Source of the DNA: Bittarella massiliensis (ex Durand et al. 2017)
Lineage (GTDB): Bacteria > Bacillota > Clostridia > Oscillospirales > Ruminococcaceae
Length of the DNA stretch: 64,000 nucleotides
Assembly (NCBI RefSeq): GCF_001486165.1
Contig: NZ_LN908977.1
Coordinates: 1,182,177-1,246,176 of the forward strand
Reading direction: 5' to 3'
In this document: positions 18,970 through 27,604 of the stretch, piece by piece
How positions within the stretch are numbered: position 1 is the first letter of the stretch
Layout of the letters: every line of letters starts with the position of its first letter
Notes under the pieces: generated by a model
What the model was told of the DNA's origin: nothing
The model's input: only the letters and a program-made list of their open reading frames with translations
Database searches by the model: none
Translations under genes and position numbers: made by a program

Positions 18970-19851
18970 TTACATGTCCCGCTTGTCGCCGAGGAAGAAG
19001 ATAGCCATGGTGCCGCAGCCGGTATGGCTGCCGATGACCGTGCCGATATAGTTGATATACACCTCTTTGACGCCAAAGCGCTGCTTGATCTGCCTGGCCG
19101 TCTGCTGGGCGTCCTCTAGGCAGTCGGCATGACAGATATAGACCACGTCGTTGTCCTCTTTGACAAACTTCTCCTCCATGGTCTTGAGCAGGGACTCGAT
19201 CCCCGCCTTGCGGCCCCGCGCCTTGCCCACCGGGATGAGCTTGCCCTCGTTGTTGACGTGGATGATGGGCTTGATTCCCAGCATGGTGCCAAAGACCGCC
19301 GCCGTCTTGGAGACGCGGCCGCCCCGCTGCAGGTGGTGCAGGTCGTCGGCAATGACCTGGTGGCACAGGCGCAGCTTGTTGCGCTCGGTCCACTCGGCCA
19401 CCTCCTCCATGCTCTTGCCCTCGTCCTGCAGGCGGCGCATGTGGTGGTAGAGCAGTCCCTCCCCCAGGGAGGCGCAGAGGGAGTCGATGACGGTGATCTT
19501 GCGCTCGGGGTATTTTTCCCGCAGTTCGTCGGCTGCCACCATCATGCTGCCGCAGGTGCCGCTGAGGCCGGAGGTGAAGGCCAGGTGGAGGATGTCATAC
19601 CCCTGCTGCAAGAGGGGCTCAAAGAAGCGGATCCCCTCCTCCGGGGTGACCTGCGAGGTGGTGGGCATGGCCCCCGCCCGCAGGGCGTCGTAAAAGGCCT
19701 TGTAGTCGCCTGTTTCGGTGGCGTTGAGGTCGGGGTGGCTCACCCCGTCCACCACGTAGGAGAGGGGGACCATGTGGATGTCGTGTTCCTTTATATAAGC
19801 GGGGTCAAAATCGGTGGTAGAATCGGTGGTGATGAGATAGGTGTTTTCCAT
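18970..19851 (-). CDS. DegV family fatty-acid-binding protein
   Basis: A 293-residue DegV protein; members bind a fatty acid, and the FakB branch presents it to the kinase FakA for phosphorylation and phospholipid synthesis. The N-terminal ITTDSTTDFDPAYIKEHDI and the following PLSYVVDG are the DegV signature; SQVTPEEGIRFFEPLLQQG and HLAFTSGLSGTCGSMMVAA follow, the latter including the Ser of the lipid-binding pocket. No FakA or acyltransferase gene is nearby, so the in vivo lipid role is inferred from family only. It is divergent from the antiporter gene. Confidence 0.9.
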   Translation of the reverse strand: MENTYLITTDSTTDFDPAYIKEHDIHMVPLSYVVDGVSHPDLNATETGDYKAFYDALRAGAMPTTSQVTPEEGIRFFEPLLQQGYDILHLAFTSGLSGTCGSMMVAADELREKYPERKITVIDSLCASLGEGLLYHHMRRLQDEGKSMEEVAEWTERNKLRLCHQVIADDLHHLQRGGRVSKTAAVFGTMLGIKPIIHVNNEGKLIPVGKARGRKAGIESLLKTMEEKFVKEDNDVVYICHADCLEDAQQTARQIKQRFGVKEVYINYIGTVIGSHTGCGTMAIFFLGDKRDM

Positions 19852-19976
19852 GTTGGATACCTCCCTGTTTATTGTCTACATTTTATAGTATCTGCACTGG
19901 GAAATCAAGGCAAACCCGTTTTCCCCACTTTTTCTCCAAGGCTGTTCCAAAAAAGATGTGCAGTTTGTCGGCGCGA

Positions 19977-20005
19977 TTGTTTTTCCACACAAATTGTGAT
20001 AAAAT
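19977..20005 (+). promoter_or_regulatory. Probable promoter of the NhaC-type gene
   Basis: TTGTTT (19977-19982) and TAAAAT (20000-20005) at a 17-bp spacing, 47 bp upstream of the ATG. Confidence 0.6.
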
Positions 20006-20052
20006 TTGATAAGCTGTGTCGATTTCAGCAAAACCAAAGGAGGTCATCTACA

Positions 20053-21609
20053 ATGGAGCACTTCGGCTTCTGGTCCCTGCTCCCCCCCATTTTGGCCATC
20101 GTTCTGGCCCTCATCACCAAAGAGGTCATCTCCTCCCTGCTGGTGGGCATCCTCTCCGGGCTGCTCATCTACACCGGCGGCAACCCCCTTCAGGCCCTGG
20201 TGGAGCTCTTTTCACTCATCACCACCAAAATTGGCGACAACGCCTACATGGTGGTCTTCCTCTCCCTGCTGGGGGCCCTGGTCTGCGTGGTCACCATGTC
20301 CGGCGGCTCCCGCTCCTACGGGGAATGGGCGTCCCGCAAGATCAAAAAGCGCTCCAGCGCCATGCTGGCCACCAGCGGGCTGGGACTGCTCATCTTTATT
20401 GACGACTACTTCAACTGCCTCACCGTGGGCACCGTCATGCGCCCCATCACCGACAAACACCTGATTTCCCGCGCCAAGCTGGCCTACGTGATCGACGCCA
20501 CCGCCGCCCCCATCTGCGCCATCGCCCCCATCTCCAGCTTTGCGGCCTACGCCATCTCGGTGCTGGCGGACACCGGCGCCACCCAAAACGGGATGACCAC
20601 CTTCCTGCAGTCCATCCCCTTCAACCTCTATGCCATCCTCACCATCATCATGGTCATCGCCCTCTCCCTCTGTCAGCTGGATTTCGGCCCGATGGAGCGC
20701 TTTGAGAAGACCCGCCGGGAAGGCAGTGAAATCACAAACGTCCCCGCCGCCCAGGCGCAGGACGAGCTGGACGGGATCGTCCCCTCGGAAAAGGGGCGGA
20801 TCTGGGATCTGGTCCTCCCCATCGCCTCCCTCATCCTCTTCACCGTGGCCTCCATGCTCTGGACCGGCGGTTTCGGCACTGTGGTGGATGGCGAAAAGGT
20901 CGGACTGATGGCCGCCTTTGCCAACACCGACTCCAACGCCTCCCTCACCTACGGGGCCTTCGGCGCCCTGATCGTGGCCCTGCTCCTCTACCTGCCCCGC
21001 CGCCTCATGACCTTTAAAGAATTTTTCGGCGGCATCACCACCGGCTTCAAGTCCATGCTCAGCGCCATCACCATCATGGTCCTGGCCTGGTCCATCGGCG
21101 GCGTCTGCACCGAATACCTGCTCACCGGGCAGTACGTGGGCGAGCTGGTGCGCTCCTCCCACTTCCCCCTGCAGCTCTTCCCCGCCGTCATCTTTGCGGT
21201 GGCGGGCGGCCTCGCCTTCGCCACCGGCACCTCCTGGGGGACCTTTGCCATGCTCATCCCCATCTCGGTGGAGATCTCCCGCTACTCGGCGCCGGAGCTC
21301 ATCCCCATCATCTTCGCCGCCATCCTGGCCGGGGCGGTCTACGGCGACCACTGCTCCCCCATCTCCGACACCACCATCCTCTCCTCCGCGGGGGCCGGGT
21401 GCAACCACATCGACCACGTGTCCACCCAACTGCCCTACGCCACCCTGGCCGCCGGCTGCTGCTTTGTGGGCTTTGTTGTGGCGGGCTTCACCGCCAACGC
21501 CCTCCTCACCCTGGTGGTGGCCGTGGCCCTGCTGCTGCTCTCCCTCCTCTTCCTCCACCGCCGCACCATGAAAAAAGAGCGGGCCGAGGCAGAGGCGGCC
21601 AGCCGCTAG
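20053..21609 (+). CDS. NhaC family Na+/H+ antiporter
   Basis: A 518-residue polytopic membrane protein of the NhaC superfamily, exchanging sodium (or an organic substrate) for protons across the cytoplasmic membrane. The ATG at 20053 follows AAAGGAGG by ten nt; the frame is open much further upstream, but that part is the antisense of DegV. Conserved NhaC segments are visible: LLIFIDDYFNCLTVGTVMRP (about 117-136), IDATAAPICAIAPISSFA and, late in the protein, FATGTSWGTFAMLIPIS followed by GAVYGDHCSPISDTTILSSA. A hydrophilic loop rich in charged residues separates the halves around residue 220-255. Some NhaC relatives carry other substrates, so ion specificity is inference. Confidence 0.88.
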   Translation: MEHFGFWSLLPPILAIVLALITKEVISSLLVGILSGLLIYTGGNPLQALVELFSLITTKIGDNAYMVVFLSLLGALVCVVTMSGGSRSYGEWASRKIKKRSSAMLATSGLGLLIFIDDYFNCLTVGTVMRPITDKHLISRAKLAYVIDATAAPICAIAPISSFAAYAISVLADTGATQNGMTTFLQSIPFNLYAILTIIMVIALSLCQLDFGPMERFEKTRREGSEITNVPAAQAQDELDGIVPSEKGRIWDLVLPIASLILFTVASMLWTGGFGTVVDGEKVGLMAAFANTDSNASLTYGAFGALIVALLLYLPRRLMTFKEFFGGITTGFKSMLSAITIMVLAWSIGGVCTEYLLTGQYVGELVRSSHFPLQLFPAVIFAVAGGLAFATGTSWGTFAMLIPISVEISRYSAPELIPIIFAAILAGAVYGDHCSPISDTTILSSAGAGCNHIDHVSTQLPYATLAAGCCFVGFVVAGFTANALLTLVVAVALLLLSLLFLHRRTMKKERAEAEAASR

Positions 21610-21676
21610 GCGCGGCACCTCCTCCGGCAAACCCGTCCACTCGGGCAGCCACACGACCTTGGAAAGGGGATCTTTT

Positions 21677-21961
21677 ATGGACAACGAATCGCTGGTCCGC
21701 GCCTCCTACATGGCGGGGCAGACCCTGGTATACGCCCTATTGATGCTCATTGCGGTCTTTGTCGTCCGCAAGCTCATCAGCAACCACTACAAGAAAAAGC
21801 AACAGCAAAAAGAGGAATTCAACCGGGCCAACAGCCGCGCCTACGACGGGCCGGCGGAAAAGCTGGAGATCCAGCCCCCGGAACCCCCTGCCGAGCACCT
21901 GGAGATCCAGGAGCCGGCGAGGGAGGAGGACGACGCCCCTCCCCCAGAGGACGGGCGCTGA
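21677..21961 (+). CDS. Small single-span membrane protein
   Basis: A 94-residue protein, unknown function. It begins at the ATG at 21677, preceded by GGAAAGGGG. One membrane segment (about residues 14-31, LVYALLMLIAVFVVRKLI) is followed by a basic KKKQQQK stretch and then an acidic, proline-rich tail (PEPPAEHLEIQEPAREEDD) predicted cytosolic. It is 67 bp downstream of the antiporter gene with no terminator between, so it probably shares its transcript and could be an accessory subunit (inference). A strong terminator follows. Confidence 0.7.
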   Translation: MDNESLVRASYMAGQTLVYALLMLIAVFVVRKLISNHYKKKQQQKEEFNRANSRAYDGPAEKLEIQPPEPPAEHLEIQEPAREEDDAPPPEDGR

Positions 21962-21970
21962 CCCCTCAAG

Positions 21971-22018
21971 AAAAGACAGGGCCGGTGGAGCAAACGATGC
22001 TCCACCGGCCCTGTCTTT
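21971..22018 (+). terminator. Intrinsic terminator after the antiporter operon
   Basis: GACAGGGCCGGTGGAGCA and its exact complement form an 18-bp stem with a short AACGA loop, followed by TTTTCCCC. Very stable. Confidence 0.9.
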
Positions 22019-22242
22019 TCCCCTCTCCGCGGGAAAGTCCTTCTGCAGTGGGGGCGCTGCGGGAGAAAAGGGCGGGCGCTGGGACGGCAGCCCAGCGCCC
22101 CCGGTAGAGGGCCGGACAGAAGCGGACCCTCCTCGGGCAAACCGGCCGTACCCGCCCTGCCGTCCCGCCGCATCGGCAGACAGCAAAAGGGGGAGGGACA
22201 AGCGCATGCGAGGCGCCGTCTCCCCCTTTTTTATGGTGCCGT

Positions 22243-22998
22243 CTATTGTGCCTTTTTGGGGCAGGTGTAGCGCGGCAGGCCCCTGCTGTGCCGCCCGTAC
22301 TCGATGGCCTCTTTGGGGCAGCGGCAGATACAGGCCATGCAGTGGGTGCAGCGCTCCCCCCATACGGGTTTTCCGCCCGACAGGCGGACGTTGTCGAGGG
22401 AGCAGACCTCGACACATCTGCCGCAGGAGACGCAGGCATCGGTGGCGTAAAACTTCTTGGCGTGGACAAACAGGGGGTAAAAGAGCCGGTTGACCAGCCC
22501 GCTGTTGACCCGACCGCCAAAGGAGACCTCTGGTCTGGGGAAATTTTCGCCCCCCTTGAGGAGGCGGGTTGCGCTCTCGATCCCCCTGTCCGCCTTCTCT
22601 ATCGTCCGCAGCGCCTCCTCCCTGGTCGGGGTGGTGAACAGGGCGAGGTAGTTTTCGGGCATCACGATTTCCATACACCCGCGGTCATTCATCCCCTTTT
22701 GGGTGCAGAGCTCCGCCAGATAGCGCCCGGCATCTCCAATGCTCCCGCCGCAGGTCATGACAAAATACAGCTCCGCACTCCCGGAGAGGGGGGTGCGTTC
22801 CAGCCACGCCTGCAGGATGCGCGGGATCCTCCAGGCGTATGTCGGGGCGACCACCACCCAGGGGCGCTGGGAGTGCCGCTCCGAAAAGTCGCTGTTTTTG
22901 ATGGCTTCAAAGAGGTTCAAGACCTCGTCGCCGACCAACCGCCCCAGCTTTTGGGCGACATACTCGCTGTTTCCCGTTCCTGAAAAGTACAAAATCAT
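22243..22998 (-). CDS. EFR1-type flavodoxin-ferredoxin protein
   Basis: A 251-residue redox protein with a flavodoxin-like FMN domain (MILYFSGTGNSEYVAQKLG, residues 1-19) and a C-terminal pair of 4Fe-4S motifs, CVSCGRCVEVC and CTHCMACICRC. Such EFR1 proteins act as cytosolic electron carriers, partners unknown. The start ATG at 22998 overlaps the stop of the ArsR gene as ATGA, so translation is coupled; a longer frame reads into the ArsR coding region. It is the third gene of a redox operon after the nitroreductase and ArsR genes. Confidence 0.9.
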   Translation of the reverse strand: MILYFSGTGNSEYVAQKLGRLVGDEVLNLFEAIKNSDFSERHSQRPWVVVAPTYAWRIPRILQAWLERTPLSGSAELYFVMTCGGSIGDAGRYLAELCTQKGMNDRGCMEIVMPENYLALFTTPTREEALRTIEKADRGIESATRLLKGGENFPRPEVSFGGRVNSGLVNRLFYPLFVHAKKFYATDACVSCGRCVEVCSLDNVRLSGGKPVWGERCTHCMACICRCPKEAIEYGRHSRGLPRYTCPKKAQ

Positions 22999-23360
22999 CC
23001 TTCTTCCCCCTCCGATGGCGCACTGATGTGCTGGATGCTCGAATAGACGCGGCCCACCAGATCGGCGATCTCTTTCCACCGCGTCTCGTCGGCGCTCAAA
23101 TAGTAGTAGTGCTTTGTCCCCTCCCTGCGCATGGCGACGATGCCCGCCTCTTTCAATATCTTCAGGTGGTGGGAGACAGAAGGGCGGGTGAGATGGGTTT
23201 TCTGGGCGATCTCCCCCACCCGGATCCCGGACAGGTCGCTCTCCAACAGGGCGAGCAGGAGGGCCTGCCTCGTCTCATCGCCGATCGCCGTGAAGGCGTC
23301 CCGACAGCGCCGAAAGCCGGCGGCGAGCTGCCGACGGTTTTCCTCACACCCTTTTTCCAT
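22995..23360 (-). CDS. ArsR/SmtB family transcriptional regulator
   Basis: A 121-residue winged-helix repressor. The recognition region THLTRPSVSHHLKILKEAGI and wing RREGTKHYYYLS (about 65-105) are standard ArsR. No CxC metal motif is seen in the recognition helix and no obvious alpha-5 His/Asp pair, so the inducer is probably not a classical thiophilic metal. It lies 12 bp after the nitroreductase stop and overlaps the next gene, so it most likely regulates its own operon. A 12-bp palindrome upstream of the first gene is a candidate operator. Confidence 0.92.
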   Translation of the reverse strand: MEKGCEENRRQLAAGFRRCRDAFTAIGDETRQALLLALLESDLSGIRVGEIAQKTHLTRPSVSHHLKILKEAGIVAMRREGTKHYYYLSADETRWKEIADLVGRVYSSIQHISAPSEGEEG

Positions 23361-23372
23361 TCCCGATCCCCC

Positions 23373-24146
23373 CTATAAATATCGCACATCCAGCGCCCGG
23401 TGAGGGGTCGACCGCAGATACTTGACACCCGGATAGCCGAGCACCAACGTCATGGCCACCCGTTTCCCCTTGGGGACGCCGATCACCCGTTTTATCTTTC
23501 GCGAAGCGCGGGCGGCCATGGTAAAAAAGCCGCTGTACAGCACGCCCAGGCCGTTTGCCTCCGCGACGAACTCCATATTCTGCGCGGCGAGGACGCCATT
23601 CGTCGGATCGTTGGCCAGGATGACGATGACAGTTGGCGCGCGAAAGAAGAAAAAGTGCTCGTCGATCCGGCTGTTCCTCGCCAGTGGGCTAAACCAGCCC
23701 GCGATCGGCCGCACCGCCCTGAACAGCCTGACCGCCATCCCCTCCACGCGGTCTTTTTCCCTGTCGAGGACGGCAAAGGAGAGGTCCTGTGCGTTCTTTG
23801 CCGTGTGGGTGAGCCGGCCCGCCTCCAAAATCTGTGCCAGCACCTCCCGCGGGATCTCCCTCTGCTGAAAGGTGCGGACGCTCCTGCGAAAGCGGATGGC
23901 GTTCAAAACGTCGTCGGGGCAGAGGCGGACATCCCCCTCCTTCTCGACCTGTCCGTCCCCGCAGCCCACCATGGAAATGGCCTTTTGCGGACAGACCGCC
24001 GAGCACTGCCCGCAAAAGATGCAGGACTCTCCTATTGTGCCCGCTTTTTGGCCGCTGATGGCAATGTTGCGGGCAACGCAGACCCGACTGCACAGACCAC
24101 ATCCCACACAGCGTTCTGTGTCAATGATCACCTGGCGCTGTTTCAT
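23373..24146 (-). CDS. Nitroreductase family protein with N-terminal 2x[4Fe-4S] ferredoxin domain
   Basis: A 257-residue cytosolic oxidoreductase. The N-terminal CVGCGLCSRVC and CIFCGQCSAVC motifs (about 12-22 and 41-51) form two 4Fe-4S clusters; the rest is a flavin nitroreductase fold beginning FRRSVRTFQQREIP, with AGRLTHTAKNAQDLSFAV and a C-terminal LVLGYPGVKYLRS. The start is the ATG at 24146; a TTG 7 codons upstream is in frame but AAAGGA sits only before the ATG. Electrons may pass from reduced ferredoxin through these clusters to FMN. It is the first gene of an operon with ArsR and the flavodoxin-ferredoxin protein. Confidence 0.9.
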   Translation of the reverse strand: MKQRQVIIDTERCVGCGLCSRVCVARNIAISGQKAGTIGESCIFCGQCSAVCPQKAISMVGCGDGQVEKEGDVRLCPDDVLNAIRFRRSVRTFQQREIPREVLAQILEAGRLTHTAKNAQDLSFAVLDREKDRVEGMAVRLFRAVRPIAGWFSPLARNSRIDEHFFFFRAPTVIVILANDPTNGVLAAQNMEFVAEANGLGVLYSGFFTMAARASRKIKRVIGVPKGKRVAMTLVLGYPGVKYLRSTPHRALDVRYL

Positions 24147-24177
24147 CTCTTCCCATCCTTTCGTCAACCTTCTTTAA

Positions 24178-24189
24178 CTGTTATAACAG
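24178..24189. promoter_or_regulatory. Palindrome upstream of the redox operon, candidate ArsR operator
   Basis: CTGTTATAACAG is a perfect 12-bp palindrome 32 bp before the nitroreductase start. Its TATAAC core could be the -10 hexamer, so a bound repressor would block transcription. Assignment to ArsR is inference from operon content. Confidence 0.5.
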
Positions 24190-24302
24190 AGAGACGGGGG
24201 CAAAACAACATCGGTAAAGGAATTGGCTCCCATTCAGCCCCCTGCGCCCGGCGCGGGCCGACACGGGACCACCCCCGAAGGAGGCGCCAAATGCCGCCCA
24301 GA

Positions 24303-24348
24303 CGAAAAAGAGGGCGGCGGCACAGCCCCTTGGCCGCGCCGCCGCCCC
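24303..24348 (-). terminator. Intrinsic terminator of the membrane protein gene
   Basis: GGGCGGCGGC (24312-24321) pairs with GCCGCCGCCC (24338-24347); a T-rich tract (TCTTTTTCGTC) follows on the minus strand. Confidence 0.75.
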
Positions 24349-24401
24349 ACCTCTATTCCCGCCGCCTGCCCCTCAACCGGGGGTGGCTTTTCTATTTTAA
24401 A

Positions 24402-25175
24402 TCAATCCTCCAGCGCGGGGCGGTAGTCCGGATCCCGCCGCTTGAGGATAAAGTCGGCCAGGATCAGCTGGGCCATCCCCATGTAGCTGTTGACATAGGC
24501 CAGGTAGAGCGAGCAGGCCAACCGCACCCCAATGGCCGCCCACAGGCCGTAGCCCTCCGCCGCCATCCCCGCCAGTTCCGGCGGCACGACCCAGAGGATA
24601 AAGGAGAGGATGAGGACGATCACCTGAACGGCGTTGTGCCGCATGGCCTTGCAGGAGGCCACCACCGACTGCAGGGGGTTGCGCCGGGGCGACAGGGCCT
24701 GACAGTACTTGGCCAGGAGGACAAAGAGGGAAAAGATGACCGCCAGCAGGGAGAAGATCGTCAGCACCAGCCCGGTGCCCAGCCCCCCGGTGCCCCGAAC
24801 GGCCATCAGCCCGTCGGCCCGGCTCAGCAGGGTGGAGAAAAAGCTCATCAGCACATCGGTGCAGAGGCCCAGGACCAGCGCCCGCCAGAGGCGGCCGGGG
24901 GCCGTGTAAAACCAAAAGAGGTCGGCCATGCGGGCCCGCTCCTCCTCCCGCACCCGCCAGAGGGCGCGCACAAACCCCAGCGAGAGGGGGAAGAGCAGCC
25001 ATTTGACCGCCGGTGAGATCAGGGTCAGCCCCAGGGTCAACGCCTCCCCCTGGGGGAGGAAATAGCCCACTGTGCCCCCCGCCGTCACCAGGAAGGAGTA
25101 GACCAGCGCCACCAGATAGAGCCCCTTCTGGCCCCGGCAGAGCTCCTTTGCCTGCCGCTTGATCTCCTGTGTCAA
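24402..25175 (-). CDS. Integral membrane protein (DUF975-like)
   Basis: A 257-residue protein with about six hydrophobic spans, including YLVALVYSFLVTAGGTVGYF near the N terminus, LGTGLVLTIFSLLAVIFSLF and VIVLILSFILWVVPPELAG. It opens with a basic amphipathic segment (TQEIKRQAKELCRGQKG), as in DUF975-type proteins of clostridia. The start is the TTG at 25175, six nt after GGGGAGGGG. No catalytic motif is seen and the neighbours give no functional lead. The family link is tentative. Confidence 0.7.
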   Translation of the reverse strand: MTQEIKRQAKELCRGQKGLYLVALVYSFLVTAGGTVGYFLPQGEALTLGLTLISPAVKWLLFPLSLGFVRALWRVREEERARMADLFWFYTAPGRLWRALVLGLCTDVLMSFFSTLLSRADGLMAVRGTGGLGTGLVLTIFSLLAVIFSLFVLLAKYCQALSPRRNPLQSVVASCKAMRHNAVQVIVLILSFILWVVPPELAGMAAEGYGLWAAIGVRLACSLYLAYVNSYMGMAQLILADFILKRRDPDYRPALED

Positions 25176-25268
25176 AACAGACCCCTCCCCATGCCGCGTC
25201 TGCGGCCGCAATGTAGTGAAAAGTATAGCACATCCGCCCGGCCCGGACAAGGTCTGCCCCAGACAGAG

Positions 25269-25301
25269 AGGGCGGGCGGCGCGAGGTGCGCCGCCCGCCC
25301 G
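25269..25301. terminator. Strong hairpin, possible bidirectional terminator
   Basis: GGGCGGGCGGCGC and GCGCCGCCCGCCC pair perfectly around a GAGGT loop. A T run (TTTGTGTTTTTT) follows on the plus side and a weaker TCTCTGTC on the minus side, where the EEP-family gene ends at 25320. Confidence 0.6.
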
Positions 25302-25319
25302 GGCAATTTGTGTTTTTTG

Positions 25320-26156
25320 TCAGTCGGCGGCCTGGGACTTGGCGTCCTGGGTGCGCAGCCGCAGGGTGCAGATGACCGGGTAGTGGTCCGACGGGTAGAA
25401 CCCGTCCTCACTGCGCTTGTCCAGCTGCACGTCCAGCACCTCGAACTCCTCGGTGACGAAGATGTAGTCCAGCCGCCGGGTGGTGTTGTCCTTTCCCTTG
25501 AAATAGTGAAAGGTGTTGACCCCCTGTCCCCCGTTTTGCAGGGCGGTGAAGACGTCCTGAAAGTGGGGGCCGTTTTTTAGCGACCGCTCCCGGATCCGCC
25601 GCACCGAACCCGATCGGGGCCCGGCGTTCAGGTCCCCCATCAGGATGGTGGGCAAGGGGTCGATCCGCTGGTACTCGGCAATGCGGTCGAAGATGACCTT
25701 GACCTCCAGGTTGCGGGCCACCGGCAGCAGGTGGTCAAAGTGGGTGTTGAAGACCCGGATGCGCTGGCGCACCTTCTTCAAATAGACCTCCACCACCGTA
25801 CAGATGCGGGGAAAGATGGCAAAGGCGTAGCGGCTGCCGATCTTGGCCGGGCTCTTGGAGAGCCAGAAGGTGTCGTGAAAGAGGACGTCCACATCCTCGT
25901 TCTTGACGATGATGTCCGAGTGCTCGTCCCCCAAATTGCGCTTGCGGCCCCAGCCAAAGAGGCTGTACCCCTCCAGCAGGGAGGCGATGTCCTGGCGCAT
26001 CACCGGCATCAGTTCCTGCACCCCCACCACGCTGGCCCCCGAGTCGCGAATGACCCCGGCCGCCAGCTCCCGGCGGTTTTCCCATATTTTTTTGCGGGCA
26101 AACCGGCTGTCCCGCTTGAGGTTAAAGGTGATGACTTTCAGCACCTGCTCACTCAC
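25320..26156 (-). CDS. Endonuclease/exonuclease/phosphatase (EEP) family protein
   Basis: A 278-residue cytosolic metallo-phosphodiesterase fold. Family residues are visible in order: ITFNLK (N-terminal Asn), VVGVQEL (metal-binding Glu), FNTHFDH, LMGDLNAGP (catalytic Asp/Asn) and the terminal PSDHYPVI (Asp-His pair). The GTG start at 26156 is preceded by GGAGGG. The family includes sphingomyelinases, DNA repair nucleases and phosphatases; the lack of a signal peptide argues for an intracellular role, otherwise unknown. It is a single-gene unit. Confidence 0.88.
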   Translation of the reverse strand: MSEQVLKVITFNLKRDSRFARKKIWENRRELAAGVIRDSGASVVGVQELMPVMRQDIASLLEGYSLFGWGRKRNLGDEHSDIIVKNEDVDVLFHDTFWLSKSPAKIGSRYAFAIFPRICTVVEVYLKKVRQRIRVFNTHFDHLLPVARNLEVKVIFDRIAEYQRIDPLPTILMGDLNAGPRSGSVRRIRERSLKNGPHFQDVFTALQNGGQGVNTFHYFKGKDNTTRRLDYIFVTEEFEVLDVQLDKRSEDGFYPSDHYPVICTLRLRTQDAKSQAAD

Positions 26157-26310
26157 AGCTATCCCTCCAACTTACCCTTTCAGTATACCACAATCGTCGC
26201 AAAAGGGAACCTGTCCCCAGGGGGTTGGGAGGAATTTTCAGCATTTTGAAAGGGCGCTGTAACCTTTTTTACCGCCCCGACCGCTTCCTCCCTCCATCCC
26301 CGAAGAGGGC

Positions 26311-26344
26311 AAAAAAGGGAGAGCGGCCGACGGCCACCCTCCCC
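26311..26344 (-). terminator. Intrinsic terminator of the pot operon
   Basis: On the minus strand GGGAGGGTGGCC and GGCCGCTCTCCC pair (two G-U pairs) around a GTC loop, followed by six T. Confidence 0.88.
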
Positions 26345-26356
26345 TGTGGAAAAATG

Positions 26357-27604
26357 CTATTTTTCATACCGCTTGCGGCGGTTTTTGATGCTCCGCCGCA
26401 CATTGATGAAGAGGGAGGCGGCGATGGCCCCCGCCACAAAGACGGGGATGATCCAGCGGTTGACGTTCTGGTCGTCGCTGAGCACCTCGATCCAGAGCTG
26501 CTGCATGTACTCGTTGGTCTCGTCGTCCAGGTTGAGGAAGGTCTCGGCGCGCTCCAGCACCTCGTCCCCGGGGTAGAGGACCGGGTCGGCCTTCTCCTCC
26601 TCGTCCATCAGCTCCACCGCCCCGGTGTTGGGGGAGGAATAGCCGATGGTCTCGAAGTTCTCGTAGGCCACGGCGGGGTCGTTGAGGAAGTTGATGAAGA
26701 GCTCCGCCGCCTCTTGGTTGTTGCAGTCTTTGGGCACGCAGGCCGCGTCCACAAAGCGGTTGGTCCCCTCTTTGGGAAAGGCAAAGGCGATGTCCGGATT
26801 GTCCGCCTTGATGAGGGCGTAGTCCCCCGCGTAGTAGGGGGCGATGGCCGCCTCGCCTGCGCCCAGCTTGTCAAAAATCTCGTCCATGACGTAGGCCTGC
26901 ACCAGGGGCTTTTGCTCCTTGAGCAGGTCGGCCGCCTCTTTGAGCTGGTCCTTGTCGGTGGTGTTCATCGAGTAGCCCAGCTTTTTCAGGGCGATGCCGA
27001 AAGCGTCGCGGGAGTTGTTGAACATCAAGATTTGGCCGGCGTAGTCCATGTCCCAGAGGATGTCCCAGCTGTCCACCTCTTTTTCCACCATGGCGGCGTT
27101 ATAGAGGATGCCCACCGTCCCCCAGGTGTAGGCCACCGAGTACTTCCCCTCGGGGTCGTATTCTAAATTCTTGAAGTTGTCGTCCACATAGCGATCGTAG
27201 TTGGGGATGTTCTTGAAATTTAGTTCGGCCAACATCCCCTCCTCGATGAGCTTGCCCACCATGTAGTCGGAGGGGAAGATCACGTCGTACTTGGAGGCGC
27301 CGCTCTTGAGTTTGGCGTACATCTCCTCGTTGGTGGCGAAGTTGGTGTAGTTGACCTTGATGCCGGTGAGCTTTTCAAACTCCTTGCAGACGTTCATGGA
27401 GTCGTCCTCGCCCTCGGCGATGTAGAGGCCCCAGTTGTAGACGTTGATGGAGACGTTTTGCCCCCGGAACTTCTGGTAGTCCACCCCGGTGGTGTCGAAC
27501 TCGTAGCCGTCCTCCTCGGCCAGAACTGGGCAGGCGGCGCAGAGGAGGAGCGCCAGGCAGAGCAACAGGGAGAACACCCGCTTGAAAAGATGGTTTTTTT
27601 TCAT
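26357..27604 (-). CDS. potD: Spermidine/putrescine-binding protein with C-terminal membrane anchor
   Basis: The extracellular receptor of the polyamine importer, 415 residues. An N-terminal signal sequence (FSLLLCLALLLCAACPVLAEE) is cleavable, probably by signal peptidase I after VLA; a lipobox is not convincing. Polyamine-receptor segments include NVSINVYNWGLYI, DVIFPSDYMVGKLIEEGML and FINFLNDPAVAYENFETIGY. Unusually, a hydrophobic helix (WIIPVFVAGAIAASLFI, about residues 383-399) and a basic tail follow, predicting a second, C-terminal anchor in place of the lipid. Its start overlaps the potC stop as ATGA. It is the last gene of potABCD. Confidence 0.93.
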   Translation of the reverse strand: MKKNHLFKRVFSLLLCLALLLCAACPVLAEEDGYEFDTTGVDYQKFRGQNVSINVYNWGLYIAEGEDDSMNVCKEFEKLTGIKVNYTNFATNEEMYAKLKSGASKYDVIFPSDYMVGKLIEEGMLAELNFKNIPNYDRYVDDNFKNLEYDPEGKYSVAYTWGTVGILYNAAMVEKEVDSWDILWDMDYAGQILMFNNSRDAFGIALKKLGYSMNTTDKDQLKEAADLLKEQKPLVQAYVMDEIFDKLGAGEAAIAPYYAGDYALIKADNPDIAFAFPKEGTNRFVDAACVPKDCNNQEAAELFINFLNDPAVAYENFETIGYSSPNTGAVELMDEEEKADPVLYPGDEVLERAETFLNLDDETNEYMQQLWIEVLSDDQNVNRWIIPVFVAGAIAASLFINVRRSIKNRRKRYEK

